Part shown: positions 36,901 to 48,010 of the stretch, piece by piece
Numbering within the stretch: the stretch's first letter is position 1
How the letters are laid out: each line of letters opens with the position of its first letter
Source of the DNA: Lunularia cruciata
Lineage: Eukaryota; Streptophyta; Marchantiopsida; Lunulariales; Lunulariaceae
Reading direction: 5' to 3'
Assembly (NCBI GenBank): GCA_948567375.1
Contig: OX419755.1
Coordinates: forward strand, 68,948,944-69,012,943
Length of the DNA: 64,000 bases
Position numbers and translations under genes: made by a program
The notes under the pieces: generated by a model
Databases searched by the model: none
Seen by the model: only the letters and a program-made list of their open reading frames with translations
What the model was told of the DNA's origin: nothing

Positions 36901-39029
36901 GAAGTAAAACTAATGGACTTCTCCATGAATCTGGAAATGGAGATAAATTTGGAGTTAAAATCACTAAGATATCTAAAAGTCTTGGTTCATCTATTTGTGT
37001 ATCCGGATCTATTCCTTTTGTTGTTCTAGCTTCTAAATTCTTTGATCCATCACATTCAAATGATGAGGATAGAGTAAAAGAGCTGTTCCTGATTATTCTC
37101 CTCAGATTCTACGAGGTTCATCTATGGTAAAGGTTAGAGCCAAGAATATTGCAAAGAACTAATCAAAATGCTAAAATCATCTAGAGGTTGCAATTGCATT
37201 AAATAAGTTTATTTATACCTTCATCAATGAAAATGCAAGAAGTATGAGCTTGAGCAAAAGAGATTTGTATTGTTCAATAATCTCCTTACTCTTGAGTGAA
37301 AATACCATGAAATTTTTTGAGATGAAGAATGACAAGGTTTTCAAGTATTTATATATTAGTTCCTTTTCTATTTGTAACTCCTATACTTGTATAGGACATA
37401 TCTTCCGATGTTTTCCCTCCCTACTTTGTTATCTATTTACCACCAATATCTAGAAAATGACACGTTATGTATAAGTGGTTTATAATTATGGGTGAGAGTG
37501 CTTGTTTCAATCATATATTTAAAGTTGCCGATGAGATTTGCAACATCACTATAGCAATCACACGTATTGATACTTCTAGAGGTGTCATTAGCATCCCACT
37601 ATCAATATTCTCCATTTTCGTCTTCTCAAGAAGCAAATGCTTCATGAGAAGACCATAATGTTCAATGTATACATGCTTTCCTTATATGCTTCCTCATACT
37701 AATTCTGAGATTGAATGCATGTGAAAAGCTGGTTGTAAGAAAGAACCTATTAGATATATCTTCTTAAGGGTATCTTTAGTCATATAAAATCCCACTTGTA
37801 CCCTATGTTCATTATGGTTGAAGTCCTTATTTATTCATCTCCTTGATATACCAATGATAGATGGATATAGGATTCTTTATATATAAGATTATTCATACAT
37901 TTATACTATAACTAACAAACTTGGATGTGACTTGCATTATGTTGAGAGTTGGTAGAGGAAAAATAGTATATAGTATGTTCATTTTTCCATAAAAATTACT
38001 TGGAGAAAGGAGTGGTATTATATTCATGCAAATATTGAGTTGGATGAAATTCTTCTCTTGATTTTCTAGCTAGCTTGATAAGAGGTCTATTAATAGAATC
38101 AGAGACAAGTGGAGGCTTGATAAGCTTCCAAAATATATTGAAACATTTACCTTTTTGTAAACCTAAAAATTTCCAAAGAAATTATTTAAATTACTTAAGC
38201 GTTGACATATAAGAAATATGTATTGCAGAAGTGATTACTTGCCCTTACAAAATTTGACCAAGACCTCTATCCTATTATGTTGGTCTATATAGAATAAGTT
38301 GTGTTTAATGATGCAATTTTGTACATGCTAATGACCACTCTAACTTTGCTAGAATATATAGTCTTACACTATCAACTAGTCTTTAAGATAATGTGCAAGA
38401 TATTGTAAACATTGAGTGTTATTATATGTCTAAGTAAATTTCTGGTATGATCAATACCTTATGAAGTAGTACTTCTTATCACATCTTGGTTTTGTGAAAC
38501 ATTAACCATTTTGTACCATCACATGCTATTGTTATATCTATTGTAATTGAGAGCAAGAAAAGGATATTTGGTTCCTTTTGATTATTTTCCATAAAGTCAA
38601 TCCAAAATGATATCCTCATTGTTCAATTGTGGAATTTTTTAGAGCTCAAGCATTGAAGAAAAACACAAATCAATGAAATCAATCATGGTAAAAGAAAGAT
38701 TGAGATACAAATAATAAAGTGATGTAGGAAAAAATATACATAAAAAGGAAAGAATTACTCAAGAGAAAAATGAGTTTGATGGATATAGTGAAAAAACTAT
38801 GACATAAGGAAACCTTTCAAAACAAGTCACTAAATCCCAATATATGTTGACTTATTGTATGAAGTTAATATGAAATATGTATAAAATTAGTAGTTTTCAT
38901 TATAATCTAATTAGCATTTTTACCTAATTTTTGAAACCTTTAATCTCTAGTTGTTATTTTTTGTACCACTTTCCTAAATTTAATAAGTTGTTTTAAGTGG
39001 ACAGTTTGGATTTAATATAGTTGCCATAA

Positions 39030-39470
39030 AATGTTAGGAATGAAAATCTGTTATCTAGGAACAAGAGCAATCATATGAAAACAAGAAGAAACATACATAA
39101 AGTTTTTATGTGGTTTGGCCAAGAATCTGCCTACATCCACAGCTGCACTGATGCTTTATTAGAGTACTCAATCACAGATTTACAACATGCTCATGCAATG
39201 GGCAAGCCTTCACATCTGAAATCTTCTTTTGTTGTGCTGCCCATGATCCACAAGGGGCAGTTTCCTCTTGATATCCTTGACAGCTGCTCACTAACATGGT
39301 AGTGAGACCCTAAACCCAACCACGCCTGGCAGGGTTTTTAGAGAGTCATGAACTTGAAAACCCCACTATGACTTCAAACTCAACATAAAATAAATCCTTA
39401 TAAAAACAGAAATTCAATAACATCAAAAATCCATCTTGTCACTCTCATATACATAGATAAGTTTGAATGC
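39030..39470. repeat. Possible copia-type LTR relic
   Basis: TGTTAGGAATGAAAATCTGT at 39032, followed by TTTTTATGTGGTTTGGCCAA and GCCTACATCCACAG, resembles the transcribed LTR segment of many plant copia elements. Those often contain a GTGGTTCGGCC.AG..GCCTACATCCA phrase. No partner LTR, primer site or coding region was found, so this rests on a remembered motif. Confidence 0.3.
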
Positions 39471-39612
39471 AATTTTGACCTTAATGACTTTGTTATAAGA
39501 AAGTCATTTGATCATCCTTGATATAAAGATAATTTAATATAAACATGTGAATATGAGTGAGGTTTGAACATAGATAAACCCCTAGTCTTCTTTGATAAAT
39601 AATGCAACCATA

Positions 39613-40700
39613 TGTTATAATATTGAGTTAGCAAAATAAGCTAAATATAACAAAAAGTAAGTAGAACTAGCATACATTTTGGAATTGTTAGAATGTTTTA
39701 GTAGTATCTATGAAGCTTCTTGATAGAATACTCTAGAAACATCCAAGAATCTTCTTGGTGGAGACATTTTTAAGAACTTACCAAAGATAGAGTAACGTAT
39801 ATGCTAAGTAAACAAGTAGCTTAGCTTGTACACCGAGTACACCGAGTACACGGTTAGATTGGCTTGTACTCCAAGAAAGATGACTTCTAAAAGGAAACTT
39901 CTTAGGAAGCTTCTTGGGAGTCTTGTACTTATTTTTCCTATAAATACCAAAACCCAAGCTCATGTTAGGCATTTAGAGTTTCCTCATTTGAACTCTCGAA
40001 TGAGGGCATGATCTTTCATTCTCTTATTTTTCTCCTTGGTCTTTTTACATTACTATCAGAGTAGGATTGGAATGGATGGAACCTATGAATCACCAGATCC
40101 ATTTCTCCCAAATCATTAGGACTTTCATGTCCAAAACATCTACCAAAGCATCATTTCATGCTTTGATCAAATTGTTTTTGCATATGATCACCTTGTCCGA
40201 TGAACCAATGATCATTCCATTCGTAACTTACAAAGAGTGGTGAATGTGTTGCATTTATGTATCAACTTAGACATAGCAAGTAGGTAGTTTGGTAGAGTGG
40301 TAGCCATGGCAGCAATGCTTGAAGTTATCATTCCTATGTAGCAACAAATAGAACATCTTACTTGATTACTGGAAAAGAGAGATTGTGATGGTCAACAATA
40401 TGAGCAAATAAAGAGAACAACTTTTCCAAAGAGGAAGAAACTCAACTTTGATTCCCAAAGCCTAAGGCATTTGAAGGCAAGAGTTAACTTGGTGCAATGG
40501 AGAATTTGCTTGTATGTTGTACTTTGAAGCTACAAATCCTCTAGATGATTGGAGATAGATCTTCTTGGCTTTGAGTCAATTAGACAAAATGGCAAAACTA
40601 TGATGGAAATTCTGGGTTGAGCAAGCTCAATGGCAATTTTTTGCTCAATCTAGACATGGGAAAATTTTAGGAGTATAATAGTAGGAGATTCCAAGTGGCA
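39613..40700 (+). mobile_element. Old Ty3/gypsy remnant: LTR, PBS and gag fragment
   Basis: An LTR of about 437 bp (39613-40049; TGTTATAATA...TTTTTACA) is a diverged relative, in opposite orientation, of the chromovirus LTRs at 41.7 and 47.0 kb. They share the CTATAAATACCAAA..CCAA TATA region and a following CTCATG.TAGGCATTT.GAG. A degenerate primer site (TTACTATCAGAGTAGG) follows. Then comes the gag leader and a gag stretch near 40570-40645 reading LDKMAKL, stop, WKFWVEQAQWQ, equivalent to LDGVAKLWWRFRVEQAKRQ of the chromovirus. The element ends at about 40.7 kb where another dispersed repeat begins. Confidence 0.7.
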
Positions 40701-40721
40701 AATATTGCATAAGCCATTTCG

Positions 40722-41342
40722 TGCATATATACATTGTTACTCAACATATATCATTGTCAACATCATACACTATAGAAGCACAACTCATGTAGAGTGTCAC
40801 ACATGCACTCTAAAGTGCCGCAATTAATCAATCAATCAAAAACTTAACACTCCATTCAATATACTACAACAAGGGGCTATGATTACACTATCAAACCATA
40901 CTTACTCTAGCTAAGAGACTCCAAGTGATGCTTGCTGGCCTTTGTCCACCATAACTAAGAGCTCAAAGGCTCAACATCAAAGAAGTGAGCTCTCTAGAGC
41001 TACTCTTTGAAGTTATACTTCAGGAACAACCTAAAACTTCAATCCTAATGGCTCCTCTGATGGCCCATCTAATGGTTCACATGACAGTGAAAATGGTGGC
41101 TCTAATGGTGTGATCAATAGCACTAACAAAAAATTTGGCCACCACTAAGAAGTCTCTAAGCAACTATTGGTATAACTATAAAAGCCAAGACTAACACTAT
41201 GTCATCCAACTAAACTAGCGTTGGTATTGCAAGTGACATAAGAACTATTGTGCATATACCCAACATACATCATTGTCAATATGCTATAGAAGCACAAGTC
41301 ATATAAAAAGTCACACATGAATTCTATAGTGCCACAATTGCC
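40722..41342. repeat. Dispersed repeat family, two partial copies
   Basis: GCATATATACATTGTTACTC at 40722 starts a unit. Its text (CAACAT..ATCATTGTCAA, CTATAGAAGCACAA, AGTCACACAT, AGTGCC.CAATT) recurs at 41252-41342 and again at 63695-64000. The third copy matches over about 300 bp, including TTTGTCCACCA..GCTA.GAGC and TCAAAGGCTCAA. It inserts into a LINE at 63.7 kb, so it is mobile or was. No class could be assigned; an LTR is possible. Confidence 0.6.
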
Positions 41343-41737
41343 CCCTAGTTGGCGGTTAGGTCCCTTTAACTCCAAATAGCCATATACTCCAAGCATGGAT
41401 ATGCCCTATGGTGGGCAAAGATTTGGAAGCCAAGTGCTATCAAGTCCTCTTTTTAGGTGCTTGTTTGTAATCTATATCACATAAGGAGCTCTTTTTCTTC
41501 TATTCTTGGCCAATGTTTGGCTCTTATCTCAACCCTTGCTATATAGATATCAAGAAAGTGAAGGCAAAGTTGACTAAGAAGAGGGATCCGAATGAGCTCA
41601 AAAACATAAGCATCATTTCAAAACCTAGGCAAAGCATGGTGTCCCCAAATTTCTTATTATAGGACTACTAAATATATTTTGAATAAGCCCTAAAACCTTT
41701 TGAACTTTGATTTACTTTAGCATACCTAAACCCCTTT

Positions 41738-42163
41738 TGTAAAAGACAGAATCCGAGGAGAGAAATAGGAGAATGGAAACTCATATTGGGATACTTGAAT
41801 GAGGGAAAACTCCAAATGCCTAGCATGAGCTTTGGCTTTGGTATTTATAGGTAGCATACAAGGCCCTTGAAAAGCTTCTCAAGAAGCTTCCTCAAGCCGC
41901 TTTCTTAGAGTGCAAGCCAAGTTAACTAGGAAGCTTCTCAAGAAGCTTCCTTCTAGAAGCCGCCTACTTGGCATGCAAGCTAAGCTAGTTGGAAGCTTCT
42001 AGAAGCTTCCTTCTAGAAGCTACTTACTTAAGGTGCAAGCTAAGCTAACCGGGAAGCTTCCCAAGAAGCTTCCAAGATACTTCCGGAATATTCTAGGCTA
42101 CTTTGTCTTATGTGCTACTTCGTAAGCCCGACTAACTTCGTTGCTAAACTCCATATTGTTACA
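41738..42163 (-). repeat. 3' LTR of chromovirus, 426 bp
   Basis: TGTAAAAGACAG...ATATTGTTACA on the plus strand. It matches the LTR at 46966 except for five substitutions and 14 extra bases (AGCTTCCTTCTAGA). On the coding strand a TATA box (CTATAAATA, 41842-41850) is preceded by about 210 bp rich in GAAGCTTC-type blocks (41871-42085). Confidence 0.95.
41871..42090 (-). promoter_or_regulatory. Heat-shock-element-like array in LTR U3
   Basis: Alternating GAA and TTC triplets at five-base spacing, the definition of a heat-shock element, are dense here. Examples are GGAAGCTTCTAGAAGCTTCC, AGAAGCTTCCTTCTAGAAGC and GAAGCTTCTCAAGAAGCTTC. Several satisfy nGAAnnTTCnnGAA perfectly. They sit directly upstream of the TATA box. 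The same array is in the other LTR (47099-47300). Function as a heat-shock-factor target is an inference from the motif; the ONSEN copia element of Arabidopsis is the known precedent. Confidence 0.6.
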
Positions 42164-42177
42164 TATTCCCCCGCCGC
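42164..42177 (-). promoter_or_regulatory. Chromovirus polypurine tract
   Basis: The minus-strand purine-rich run GGCGGGGGAATA directly precedes the 3' LTR, where plus-strand DNA synthesis starts during reverse transcription. Confidence 0.8.
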
Positions 42178-42258
42178 TAGTTGGTGACGTCCTCGTTGCC
42201 AGTGAAGCTTCAAATTCCTAGATGGCCGTCTGTGCATTCCGGAGTGAGAAAGAGGCTC

Positions 42259-43599
42259 CTAGGTGGCATCATGAAGGGGATACCCTTTCCAAAGGACCTT
42301 GTACTCCGTATGTTGGCGACGGCCTCGTTGGATATGGCGACGCGCAAGGATACGATCAACTTTGTACTCCTCATGATCATTGATAGGGACAGGAAGAGGG
42401 GGAGGTTGGACTCGAGAGGAAAAGGAAGAGGGGTTAGGAACAAATGGTTTCAACTTGGAAACATGAAAGACAGGATGGATACGCATGTGACAAGGTAAGG
42501 CAAGTCGATAAGCAACAAGAGAGACAATTTGGGTGATATCAAAGGGTCCTATCCAATTAGGGGCAAGTTTACGAACTTGGGTATCAAGTGAGAGAGGGAG
42601 GTTACTGGAGGATAACATGACTTTTTCACCAACTTCAAAGATGAGATCACGACAATGGTGGTCCGCATATTGTTTTTGGCGATTCTGAGCAACAAGGAGT
42701 TGAGACTTGGCTTGTTGGAGCGATTGGGATATAATGGTCAAGAATGTGGAAGTATGAGGAACCTGAGATGGAGGGGGAGCAAGAAGAGAATCTGGAACAA
42801 GCAAATCTTTGCCAAAATTGAGAAAGAAGGGAGAAAATCCGGTGCTTGCCTGTTTGGAATTGTTGTAGGCAAATTTTGCAACTACAAGACATTCATCCCA
42901 ATTGGTATGGTGGACATTGACAAAGGCCCGCAACATATCCTCCAATGTACAATTTGCACGTTTGGTTTGTCCATCAGTTTGAGGATGATAGGCCGTGGAC
43001 AAAGCAAGCTTGGTGCCGAGTATCTGGAAGAGTGCTTGCCAAAACTTCCCGGTAAATCAAGGATCATGGTCAGAGATGAGTACACATGGCATCCCATGAT
43101 GCTTGAAGACATTGTTGAAGTAGATTTGCACTAAGGTTGGAGCATCCACGGTATCATAGGTTGGTGCCAAGTGGATTTGCTTACTAAGCTTATCCACAAA
43201 CACCACAATTGCGGTGTGTCCTTGTTTTGTCTTTGGCAAGGATGTGATGAGATCCAAGCTCACATGCTCCTAGCGAGCGGATGGAATGGCGAGTGGTTAA
43301 AGGAGTCCACTCGGCTTCTGGTTATTGGCCTTGTTATGTTGGCAGCTCTCACACAATCTGACAAATTCTCGAACATATCGTGTCATGTTGGGCCACCACT
43401 ATTGACATTGGAGGGTACCCAAGGTCTTGTCCACACCCATGTGACCAGCAATGGGTAAATCATGGGCTTCTTGAAGGCGCACAAGTCGAAGATCACCTTT
43501 GGCTGGAACACAGATCCGATCCGCATGGAATAGAAGGCATTCCTTGAAGGAGAAGGTGTTGTACTCCTTGTCACTTGTTGTTAGACGACCATGTACCAT
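42259..43599 (-). pseudogene. Chromovirus integrase with C-terminal chromodomain
   Basis: Three open pieces. 43399-43599 holds the HHCC-side histidines (EAHDLPIAGHMG). 43057-43263 holds the catalytic core (MSLDLITSLPKT, FVDKLSK, LISDHDP). 42259-43002 holds STAYHPQTDGQTKR with the rest of the core, the HPVFHVSKLKPF motif and a chromodomain (EEYKVDRILARRHIQ, YKVLWKGYPLHDAT). The chromodomain Trp that should follow is a TAG stop. The chromodomain suggests chromatin-directed insertion, as known for chromoviruses. Confidence 0.92.
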
Positions 43600-43794
43600 T
43601 TAGAAGAAGGGATCTTGTTGTAGAGCTAACCAAAACTTGTTATGGATCTTGGGGTCAATTGACACAGTCGTAATTGCTGCCGTGATGAGAGGAAGGGACT
43701 TCAAATTAGGTCATCGTGATAGAGCATCAGGGATGACATGGAACCGACCTGGTTTGTACTCAAGTTTGATGTTGAACAATTGAAGTTGCTCTTC

Positions 43795-44361
43795 TCATCG
43801 ATGATGTTGACTCTTCATGTGCTCCAAGTGTAAGGTCTGCAACAATGGCTTGTGATCAGTTCGCATGATCACTTGTTTCCCCAAGAGATAATGCCTCCAT
43901 ACCTTGGTGGCATATACCATTGCAAGTTGTTCCCGATCTCGGGCAGAGTAATTTCTTTCAACTGTATTTAGTCGGCGAGACACAAAGGCAATGGGATGTA
44001 GTCCATCTAGAAATTCTTGTTGCAACACAGCTCCAATTGCAAAGTTAGAAGCATCAAAATTAATCACACAAGGTAGTTGAGGATCATATGGTTGAAGAAT
44101 GGGTCTTGAAGACACCATATGTTTCAACTTGTGGAATGCTTCTTCATGTTTGGTGTTCCACTGGAAGCTCGAGTTCTTTCCCAAGAGGTCAGTCAATGGT
44201 GCAGCCACATGAGCATAATAGTGGATGAACCGCCGGTAAAAACTGGCCAATCCACTGAATGCCCGTACTTTTGTAGCATCCTTTGGGGTAGGCCAATCAG
44301 TAATAGCCTTGATCTTCTCTTCCTCCATCTTGATCCCCTCTGATGAGATCTTATGACCCAA
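43795..44361 (-). pseudogene. Chromovirus RNase H
   Basis: Starts with the RT thumb or connection (KIKAITDWPTPKDATKVRAF, SFYRRFI). RNase H follows with NFDASNFAIGAVL, RDREQLAMV and MRTDHKPLL, which supply the acidic catalytic residues. It is open over 188 codons but separated from RT by a stop and frame change at about 44390. Confidence 0.9.
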
Positions 44362-44418
44362 GAAGGTAACCTCCTTTTGCCAAAAAGCACACTTTGACTT
44401 CTTGCAGTAAAATTTCCA

Positions 44419-45231
44419 TTATAGTAGTCGTCTTAAGACTTCTCGCACATGATTCACGTGTGTTGCCTCTGTCTTGCTATAGATTAAAATATCATCCCAG
44501 AACACCACCACTGACCAATCCAATAGTCCATCCAACACCCGATGCATCTGATCCATGAAGACTGCTTGAGCATTAGTGAGTCCGAAAGGTAGAACTCTCC
44601 ACTCAAAATGTCCATACCTTGTGCAAAAGGCAGTCTTTTGCACATCCTCTCTATCAATCTGAATTTGCCAATAGCCGCTACGAAGATCCAACTTGGAAAA
44701 GTAACGTGCTCCACTTAGTTGATCAAGTAAGTCATCGATCCGAGGCAAGGGATATGCATTCTTCACGGTTTGCTTATTGAGCCCACGATAATCAATACAG
44801 AAACGAAGTACTCCATCCTTCTTTAGAACAAATAGTACCGGTGCTCCCCAAGGAGAGGTACTATGTCGTATGAAATCCTTCTCCAACAACTCTGTAAGTG
44901 TTGTTCGCAACTCCTCCAACTCCTTTGGTGAGAGCCGATAGATTGGTCTACTCACTGGAGTACTCCTTGGCAATAACTTGATCTTGAAGGGCATACCTTG
45001 ATCGGAGGGTAATCCCTTTGGCAGATCATCCGGAAACACATCTGCAAACTCCTGAACTATCCGATCAACCATTGCTTGATGCGGCACTTGGCCCTCCTCA
45101 GATTGTTCTTGTGCAATCGGCTTGATCCACACCGCAAATACATACTTATCTTCCTCCAAAGCTTGCTCTATGGCTGCTTCCTTAACAAACTTCCCTTCTA
45201 GGGACTCATCTCTCTTCCAAGCTTGCTCCAT
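44419..45231 (-). pseudogene. Chromovirus reverse transcriptase
   Basis: A 270-codon open stretch contains the whole RT palm. Visible blocks are [55 protein letters not shown] and [14 protein letters not shown]. The catalytic box reads [11 protein letters not shown], where the residue before DD is Trp instead of the usual Val, Ile or Met. That change next to the catalytic aspartates may reduce activity. The frame stops near 44419, before RNase H. Confidence 0.92.
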
Positions 45232-45408
45232 GGTTGCCTTCTTGGCAAACTTCCCATCCTAGGACTCATCTCCCTTCCAGATTTGCTCTATGGTTACCTT
45301 CTCGACAAACATCCCCTCTTGGGACTGACTATTCTTAGGTGTCTTACTCAGAGGTGCCAGACAACCTAATCGGAAATTCCTACCTTGGTGTTGTACTTGA
45401 ATTTGGCG

Positions 45409-45762
45409 TCAGGTCCAATCAAATTGAACCTTATGACATTCAAGCCAAGGTAGACCTAGAATGATATCATAGTGTAGAGGTGCCACTACAAACCTCATAT
45501 ACTTTAAATACTCCTTCCCAATCTTGAAGGTAACAGGATGCGAGGTGCGGATTGCAGAACCCTTTCTACCATCCACCATCATCAAACTACTTCCAATCAC
45601 TTGCTTGATAAGAATACCCAATTCCTTTGCTACTTGCATAGACATGCAATTCTCTGAACTTCCAGAATCAACCAAAATCCTACAACCCCTATTAGATATC
45701 ATACCTTGCAAGTGAAGCAGACTTGCATAGGTCGAGCCTTCAATCCCATTGGAACTAATCAA
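45409..45762 (-). pseudogene. Chromovirus aspartic protease
   Basis: The active-site triad DSGS is seen in CRILVDSGSSENC, and ILGLPWLECH marks the flap end of a retropepsin-like fold. The domain itself is open over 117 codons. It follows gag and is separated from RT by stops around 45231-45409. Confidence 0.85.
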
Positions 45763-45788
45763 GCTCCCAATAGGTGGCTCAAAATCTC

Positions 45789-46711
45789 CTATTGGGATTC
45801 CTCATTTCCCTGATCATTCCGCTCCACAATCTCCACTTGGGCAACTTGTCGAGGTCGTCCATTCTTAAGTGGACATTCAGCAATGCGATGCCCCAATTGA
45901 CGACAATAAAAACAACCACCATTTTGTTGCAGTTTCTCCTTGTCTGCCATGCCTAGTGGTCTTCGTTGAATTGCATCAATCTCCATTGGTGTTGGCTCCT
46001 CCACTTGTGTGTAGTGTATTGGTAGGCTTTGTGGGGGTCGAGGTCGAGACCAAGTTGTTGCCACCAAGGAATCAAAACGTTCGGCCAACCGCATGGCTTC
46101 CTCCAAGTGTTGTGGCTCTCGCATGGTTACCTCTAATTTGGTTCTTGCCTTCAAGCCCCTCACAAATTGATCCAGAGCTTCACCTTCCAAAATATCTGGA
46201 ATTTGCATGATGGTTTATTGGAATTGTGTGATGTAAGTTCTTACAGAGCCAATCTATTTCAACTCTACTAACTTATCCCGTGCAGCTCGTGTGGCATTTA
46301 TAGCTTGGAACCGACTGATTATTGCGCTCTTGAATTCTGCCCATGTCAAGATCGGTGCAACCATTTGTCGTTTGGCTTGCTCCACTCGAAATCTCCACCA
46401 TAGCTTTGCTACTCCATCCAATTGGTTAGAAGCCAAGAGAATCTATTTTCGCTCATCTTGTAGATTGGTAGCTTCAAAATAACGTTCACAATCAAACACA
46501 AAATTCTCCACTGCACCCGAGAGATTCTTGCCTTCAAATACCTTGGGTTTAGGCAATCTGATCCACTCTTCTCCTTCTTGAATTGGTACTCTCTCCACCT
46601 GCTCTTGTCGTCAAAGATCTCGTTCATCCAACAATCGAGTAAGGTGCTTGATTTGTTGTTGCATAGCAAGGATAACATCAAGTATTGCCGCCATGGTTTC
46701 TCCTCTATCAC
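45789..46711 (-). pseudogene. Chromovirus gag, broken
   Basis: Capsid-like segment with KLWWRFRVEQAKRQM and WAEFKSAIISRFQ (46254-46436), then ALDQFVRGLKARTKLEV. A nucleocapsid zinc knuckle follows near 45890 (CFYCRQLGHRIAEC, a proper CX2CX4HX4C). Stops between 46254 and 46208 and a frame change near 46420 prevent a continuous gag. The leader frame begins at about 46711 (MIEEKPWRQYLM). Confidence 0.85.
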
Positions 46712-46952
46712 ACCACTCCCAATCTATCTAATTTATTAACACATAGAAACAGCACGTCCACCGTTCTCCATAAGTTACAACCGGAAGCACCAAGGGTTCC
46801 TCAGATATGGTGATCATATGCAGAAAATCTTGTCCAAAGTGCGAGGTGATGAACTGTGTGAAACAATGCTTGGGTAGTATTTGGACGCAAAAATCCCAAT
46901 CGTTTGGTGGAAGTGGATTTGGTGGTCCATAAATTCCATCCATCCCATTCCT

Positions 46953-46964
46953 GCTCTGATACCA
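46953..46964 (-). promoter_or_regulatory. Chromovirus primer-binding site
   Basis: TGGTATCAGAGC follows the 5' LTR after one base. It is the perfect complement of the 3' end of plant initiator tRNA-Met including the CCA. Confidence 0.95.
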
Positions 46965-46965
46965 A

Positions 46966-47377
46966 TGTAAAAGACCGAATCCGAGGAGAGAAATAGGAGA
47001 ATGGAAACTCACATTGGGATACTTGAATGAGGGAAAACTCCAAATGCCTAGCATGAGCTTTGGCTTTGGTATTTATAGGTAGCATACAAGGCCCTTGAGA
47101 AGCTTCTCAAGAAGCTTCCTCAAGCCGCTTTCTTAGAGTGCAAGCCAAGTTAACTAGGAAGCTTCTCAAGAAGCTTCCTTCTAGAAGCCGCCTACTTGGC
47201 ATGCAAGCTAAGCTAGTTGGAAGCTTCTAGAAGCTACTTACTTAAGGTGCAAGCTAAGCTAACCGGGAAGCTTCCCAAGAAGCTTCCGAGATACTTCCGG
47301 AATATTCTAGGCTACTTTGTCTTATGTGCTACTTCGTAAGCCCAACTAACTTCGTTGCTAAACTCCATATTGTTACA
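46966..47377 (-). repeat. 5' LTR of chromovirus, 412 bp
   Basis: Second LTR copy, lacking the 14-base block present in the other. The TATA box lies at 47070-47078 and GAAGCTTC-type blocks at 47099-47300. As the upstream LTR in transcription direction it would provide the promoter. Confidence 0.95.
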
Positions 47378-47439
47378 CCTTGTACCCTCTTGGACTTTTG
47401 AAAAGTTCTTCAATTTCATATATCCATTACATAAAATAG

Positions 47440-48010
47440 AACATACACATGAGATTGATCAAGGTATTTGTGAGCAAGGTACTTTCCTAACATAAAAGGT
47501 ATACATGGGATTGATCAAGGTATTTTTGAAAACAAGGTACTTTTTTTAAATGAAATGTACATAAAGGTCCAATTAAGGTAGTTTTTAATATAAAAGGTTT
47601 GCATGGTTCTGATCAAGGAATTCCTAGAAACAAAATGGATGCAATAGCTTGATTGTTACTAAAACTCCTCAACAACACCTTGATCAATCTCATGTGTATG
47701 TTCTATTTTAGGAAATACCTTGATTTGACCCATGCATACCTTTTTTGAGAAATTAATTTTTGGTAATACCTTGATCAGGCCTTGGCTTACCTTTAGGAAA
47801 CACCTTGATTGTGCACTTGCTTACCTTCTATTTGGCAAATACCTTTTATTCAAAAATACCTTGATCAGCACTCTATGTACCTTCTATTTCTAGAAATACC
47901 TTGCGAGAGCACTTGTGCACCTTTTGTTTTGGGAAATAATTTGATCAGGTCCTTACATGCCTTATATTTCTAGAAGGTACCTTGATCCAACCTTTGCATA
48001 ACCTCTCTAT
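47440..48010. repeat. Two-orientation minisatellite of about 60-bp units
   Basis: The phrase ATCAAGGTATTT with ATAAAAGGTA.ACATGG recurs three to four times in forward sense at 47450-47640. From about 47680 to 48005 its reverse complement (AAATACCTTGATC...TACC) recurs at least seven times. Spacing is about 50-65 bp. Units are quite diverged. The array begins about 60 bp outside the chromovirus 5' LTR. Confidence 0.65.

Larger units (their letters stand above)
31346..39050. other. Long intergenic stretch without recognised genes
   Basis: 31.4-33.0 kb is less AT-rich unique-looking DNA. The remainder is AT-rich. A (TA)12-type microsatellite lies at 33961-33985 and a hairpin repeat at about 32190-32320. 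Small open frames at 33567-33845 (minus) and 36813-37130 (plus) match nothing recognised and have no supporting splice or domain context. Long-decayed elements may be hidden here. Confidence 0.4.
41738..47377 (-). mobile_element. Ty3/gypsy chromovirus, nearly complete but degenerate
   Basis: A 5.64-kb LTR retrotransposon on the minus strand: 5' LTR 46966-47377, primer site, gag, protease, RT, RNase H, integrase, chromodomain, polypurine tract, 3' LTR 41738-42163. The domain order RT-RNase H-integrase and the C-terminal chromodomain define a gypsy chromovirus. The LTRs differ by about five substitutions and one 14-bp indel, so insertion is fairly recent, yet coding regions carry stops and frameshifts. 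Flanks CCTTT (left) and CCTTG (right) give a probable five-base target duplication with one mismatch. The polyprotein cannot be made from this copy, so recent insertion must have relied on helper proteins, or decay followed quickly. Confidence 0.92.

Noticed and set aside
36813-37130. Plus-strand 105-codon frame
   Set aside because: No recognisable domain, AT-rich surroundings and no extending exons; possibly decayed TE sequence.
42655-43134. Plus-strand 159-codon frame
   Set aside because: Antisense shadow of the chromovirus integrase; no independent protein features.
45869-46210. Plus-strand 113-codon frame
   Set aside because: Antisense shadow of the chromovirus gag.
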